DNA from: a bacterium
Lineage (GTDB): Bacteria > Patescibacteriota > UBA1384 > JAMDBS01 > DAOVQR01
Length of the DNA stretch: 6,229 bases
Direction: 5' to 3'
Assembly (NCBI GenBank): GCA_030628575.1
Contig: DAOVQR010000046.1
Coordinates: 1-6,229 of the forward strand
Made by a program: the position numbers and the translations under genes. Shown piece after piece: positions 5,081 through 6,229 of the stretch (its first letter is position 1; every line of letters starts with the position of its first letter). The notes under the pieces are model-generated. The model was not told the origin of the DNA. It saw only the letters and a program-made list of their open reading frames with translations, and made no database searches.

Positions 5081-5246
5081 ATTTAATTTTTAAAATAATT
5101 TTAAATTATAAATATTAAATTTTTAATCAATTTTAAATAACAAATAATAAATTACAAAAATTTGTATTTGAATAGATAATTCTAAAATTAATAATTTAAT
5201 CATTTGGATTTGAATAAAAATTTATAATTAAAAATTGGAGTTTATT
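5081..5246. other. very A+T-rich spacer before the HIT gene
   Basis: This spacer is almost entirely A and T, with stops in all frames. The 10-mer AATTTTAAAT occurs twice (5097-5106 and 5129-5138), and ATTTGAATA occurs twice (5166-5174 and 5208-5216). A TATAAT hexamer at 5223-5228 sits 18 bases before the HIT start codon and is the likeliest -10, though no -35 is evident at the usual distance. No RNA gene or terminator with a stable stem was seen. Confidence 0.5.
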
Positions 5247-5588
5247 ATGGAAAACTGTATTTTTTGTAAAATTGCTGCTAAACAAATGGATGCCAATAGG
5301 GTTTATGAAGATAATAAAGTTGTGGCTTTTTATGACATTAACCCGAAGACACCTGTCCACATTCTAGTAGTTCCCAAAAAACACATCGATAATGTTGACG
5401 AAGCCAAAAAAGAAGATGAAGAACTATTGGGTCATATGATTTTAGTGGCTCAACAAATTGCTCGGGATAAAAAAATTTCTGATAAAGGTTATCGTTTAGT
5501 TTTTAATGTTAAAAAACACGCTGGTCAAATTGTTGATCATATTCATCTACACATTTTAGGCGGAAAACTACTAAGCTCAATGGCTTAA
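5247..5588 (+). CDS. HIT-family nucleotide-binding hydrolase (HinT-like)
   Basis: This 113-residue protein is a complete HIT domain of the HinT branch, cytoplasmic enzymes that hydrolyse purine nucleoside phosphoramidates and adenylylated compounds. It starts MENCIFCKI with the zinc-type Cys4/Cys7 pair and has TPVHILVVPKKHI (35-47). It ends with the active-site run GQIVDHIHLHILGGK (93-107), where His98, His100 and His102 form the histidine triad. Length is normal for HinT (110-120). ATG 5247 is chosen because GGAG (5237-5240) lies six bases upstream; an in-frame TTG at 5235 overlaps that site and would add MEFI, so it is unlikely. The gene is probably transcribed alone from the A+T-rich spacer. 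The family call is secure; the physiological substrate is not known. Confidence 0.93.
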   Translation: MENCIFCKIAAKQMDANRVYEDNKVVAFYDINPKTPVHILVVPKKHIDNVDEAKKEDEELLGHMILVAQQIARDKKISDKGYRLVFNVKKHAGQIVDHIHLHILGGKLLSSMA

Positions 5589-5624
5589 CATATAGAGTAT
5601 AATAGAACTCGAATTATATCCATG

Positions 5625-5651
5625 CTTCATGATTCATCCTTCATGATTCAT
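5625..5651. repeat. two tandem copies of a 13-base repeat
   Basis: CTTCATGATTCAT is present at 5625-5637 and 5639-5651, with one base between copies (14-base period). It lies immediately before the -35 box of the bS21 promoter. It is probably a simple intergenic repeat. Confidence 0.7.
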
Positions 5652-5652
5652 A

Positions 5653-5681
5653 TAGACAAGCTAGAATTTCTGTGTTATAAT
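5653..5681 (+). promoter_or_regulatory. strong promoter of the bS21 gene
   Basis: TAGACA (5653-5658, five of six -35 bases) is followed after exactly 17 bases by a perfect TATAAT (5676-5681) preceded by TGT, so an extended -10 is also present. Transcription would start near 5688 and leave a leader of about 92 bases. This is the best promoter match in the window. Confidence 0.65.
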
Positions 5682-5716
5682 TTTAAAAGAATAATTTAAA
5701 AAGTAAAAGCTATTTT

Positions 5717-5754
5717 GTCCAGCTTCGCTTCGTTTTTAACAAGCTACGATGGAC
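5717..5754 (+). promoter_or_regulatory. inverted repeat in the bS21 leader
   Basis: GTCC (5717-5720) pairs with GGAC (5751-5754) and AGCTT (5721-5725) with AAGCT (5741-5745), leaving a five-base bulge and a 15-base loop containing CGCTTCG. It lies between the promoter and the ribosome binding site, so it is transcribed in the leader. It may be a regulatory hairpin or a degenerate copy of the small palindromic intergenic repeats often seen in CPR genomes. Confidence 0.4.
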
Positions 5755-5779
5755 TTTCAGAAAGGTAAGGTGAATTAAA

Positions 5780-5989
5780 TTGGATAATACTTATCAAGAA
5801 AACAGGAAAAGATCGAAAACACCTCCATTTGAGGTAATGCTTAGACGTTTTAACAGACAGGTTCAACAAAATCGTCTTCTTTCTGAAGCTAAAAAACGCC
5901 GATATCGTGAAAAAGATTTAACCAGACGAGAAAAACGACAAATCGCTAGACATAAAACTTACATTAAAAAATTAAAACGCGGCTACTAA
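5780..5989 (+). CDS. rpsU: 30S ribosomal protein bS21
   Basis: The 69-residue, highly basic product shows the bS21 pattern: PFEVMLRRFNRQVQQNRLLSEAKKRRYREK (residues 16-45), then a Lys/Arg-rich tail. bS21 binds the 30S platform next to the anti-Shine-Dalgarno end of 16S rRNA and aids initiation. The start is TTG at 5780: AAGGTG (5767-5772) lies seven bases upstream, an in-frame TGA at 5771 blocks any longer protein, and the next ATG would remove the first third of the domain. A non-ATG start for a ribosomal protein, together with a strong promoter and a leader inverted repeat, suggests tuned expression. The first dozen residues differ from the usual bS21 beginning and resemble the small ORF at 3526. 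No terminator follows. Confidence 0.93.
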   Translation: MDNTYQENRKRSKTPPFEVMLRRFNRQVQQNRLLSEAKKRRYREKDLTRREKRQIARHKTYIKKLKRGY

Positions 5990-5997
5990 TTTTAAAG

Positions 5998-6047
5998 GTT
6001 AAAATAAGTTACAAAAAGTTAAAATAGATTACTAACGGTTACAAAAA
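5998..6047. repeat. short degenerate direct repeats with a 20-base period
   Basis: GTTAAAATA starts at 5998 and again at 6018, each followed by a variant of AGTTAC/GATTAC. A third partial copy starts GTTACAAAAA at 6038. Spacing is 20 bases each time. The copies are too short and diverged for a CRISPR array. They could be binding sites for a regulator or plain low-complexity sequence. Confidence 0.4.
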
Positions 6048-6151
6048 ATATAAGAAACTATTATTAACTGTTATAGTGATGTTACACTAAATTCAACTAA
6101 TACTGTCATCCTTGTATATTAAATATAGAAAGTAATTTAAAAATAAGTCTA

Positions 6152-6160
6152 TGATATGAT
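6152..6160 (+). promoter_or_regulatory. extended -10 promoter motif near the right edge
   Basis: TG-A-TATGAT (TG at 6152-6153, hexamer 6155-6160) is a good extended -10. No clear -35 is seen 17 bases upstream. Transcription would start near 6167, at the base of the stem described at 6170-6228, which supports a promoter for a transcript continuing out of the window. Confidence 0.35.
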
Positions 6161-6169
6161 AAATATCAG

Positions 6170-6228
6170 AGAGAGCCAGATTGTCATCCTTAGGGTTCTA
6201 GCCCTTTAATTCAGTCTCTGGTCCCTCT
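6170..6228 (+). ncRNA. possible structured leader or small RNA, cut by the window edge
   Basis: Bases 6170-6180 pair with 6217-6228 in a ten-pair stem with one mismatch and one bulged T (CCAGA with TCTGG is the core). Inside it AGGGT (6192-6196) pairs with GCCCT (6201-6205) around a TCTA loop. It is unusually G+C-rich for this window's spacers and starts at the predicted transcription start. It is not a complete tRNA and matches no RNA class I recognise. It may be the first domain of a longer leader for the next gene. Confidence 0.3.
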
Positions 6229-6229
6229 A

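Noticed and set aside
5235..5246. TTG at 5235 as start of the HIT protein
   Set aside because: It overlaps the GGAG ribosome binding site of the ATG at 5247; HinT-type proteins start close to the Cys-x2-Cys pair.
5998..6057. CRISPR array
   Set aside because: Repeats are short, diverged and without distinct spacers; no cas gene is in the window.
6185..6229. tRNA gene, because GGGTTCTAG resembles a T-arm
   Set aside because: The T-loop would have the wrong length, no 7-bp acceptor stem or anticodon arm can be drawn, and no CCA-type 3' end is present.
6165..6229. T-box or known riboswitch
   Set aside because: Apart from a purine-rich AGAGAG start, no conserved T-box or other class signature is present, and the element is incomplete.

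Overview
This window is a very A+T-rich (about 70% by eye) piece of a small-genome bacterium. The combination of genes fits Candidate Phyla Radiation (Patescibacteria) best: a DHH/DHHA2 phosphoesterase, an inositol-monophosphatase-family enzyme, an MprF-like/UPF0104 membrane protein, a small multi-pass membrane protein, a SprT-like metallopeptidase, a HIT-family protein and ribosomal protein bS21. Genes are short and tightly spaced, all are on the + strand, and most stops are TAA. TGA also acts as a stop and no gene needs it as a sense codon, so the standard bacterial code applies rather than the Gracilibacteria/Absconditabacteria code. The lineage is an inference from gene content and composition; no rRNA marker is present.

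Layout. Bases 1-60 hold the possible tail of an upstream gene. Bases 94-1076 encode one DHH-DHHA2 phosphoesterase split into two reading frames by a -1 shift at a run of seven A (523-529). Its end overlaps the start of an IMPase-family gene (1063-1842). A 17-codon ORF with a good ribosome binding site, folded over a hairpin, sits in the gap before a UPF0104/flippase-like membrane protein (1927-2940). A promoter and a structured leader then precede a 109-residue membrane protein (3047-3376), closed by an intrinsic terminator (3398-3433).

The most unusual part is 3434-4570. It is a self-contained cassette of four ORFs (39, 22, 173 and 68 residues), each with a strong GAGGTG/GGAGGT ribosome binding site. 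It ends at a strong terminator (4509-4544) and is bracketed by inverted copies of a 21-base sequence. Only the last ORF has a recognisable fold signature, a two-CxxC zinc ribbon. The first ORF shares its N-terminus, its TTG start and its leader layout with bS21 further downstream.

After the cassette come the SprT-like metallopeptidase (4613-5080), an A+T-rich spacer, the HIT protein (5247-5588), and bS21 (5780-5989). bS21 starts at TTG and lies behind a near-consensus extended -10 promoter and a leader with an inverted repeat. The last 240 bases carry short direct repeats, an extended -10 motif and the start of what looks like a structured transcript cut by the window edge. Apart from the compact four-ORF cassette and the DHH/IMPase overlap, the genes look like independent housekeeping units rather than one pathway.
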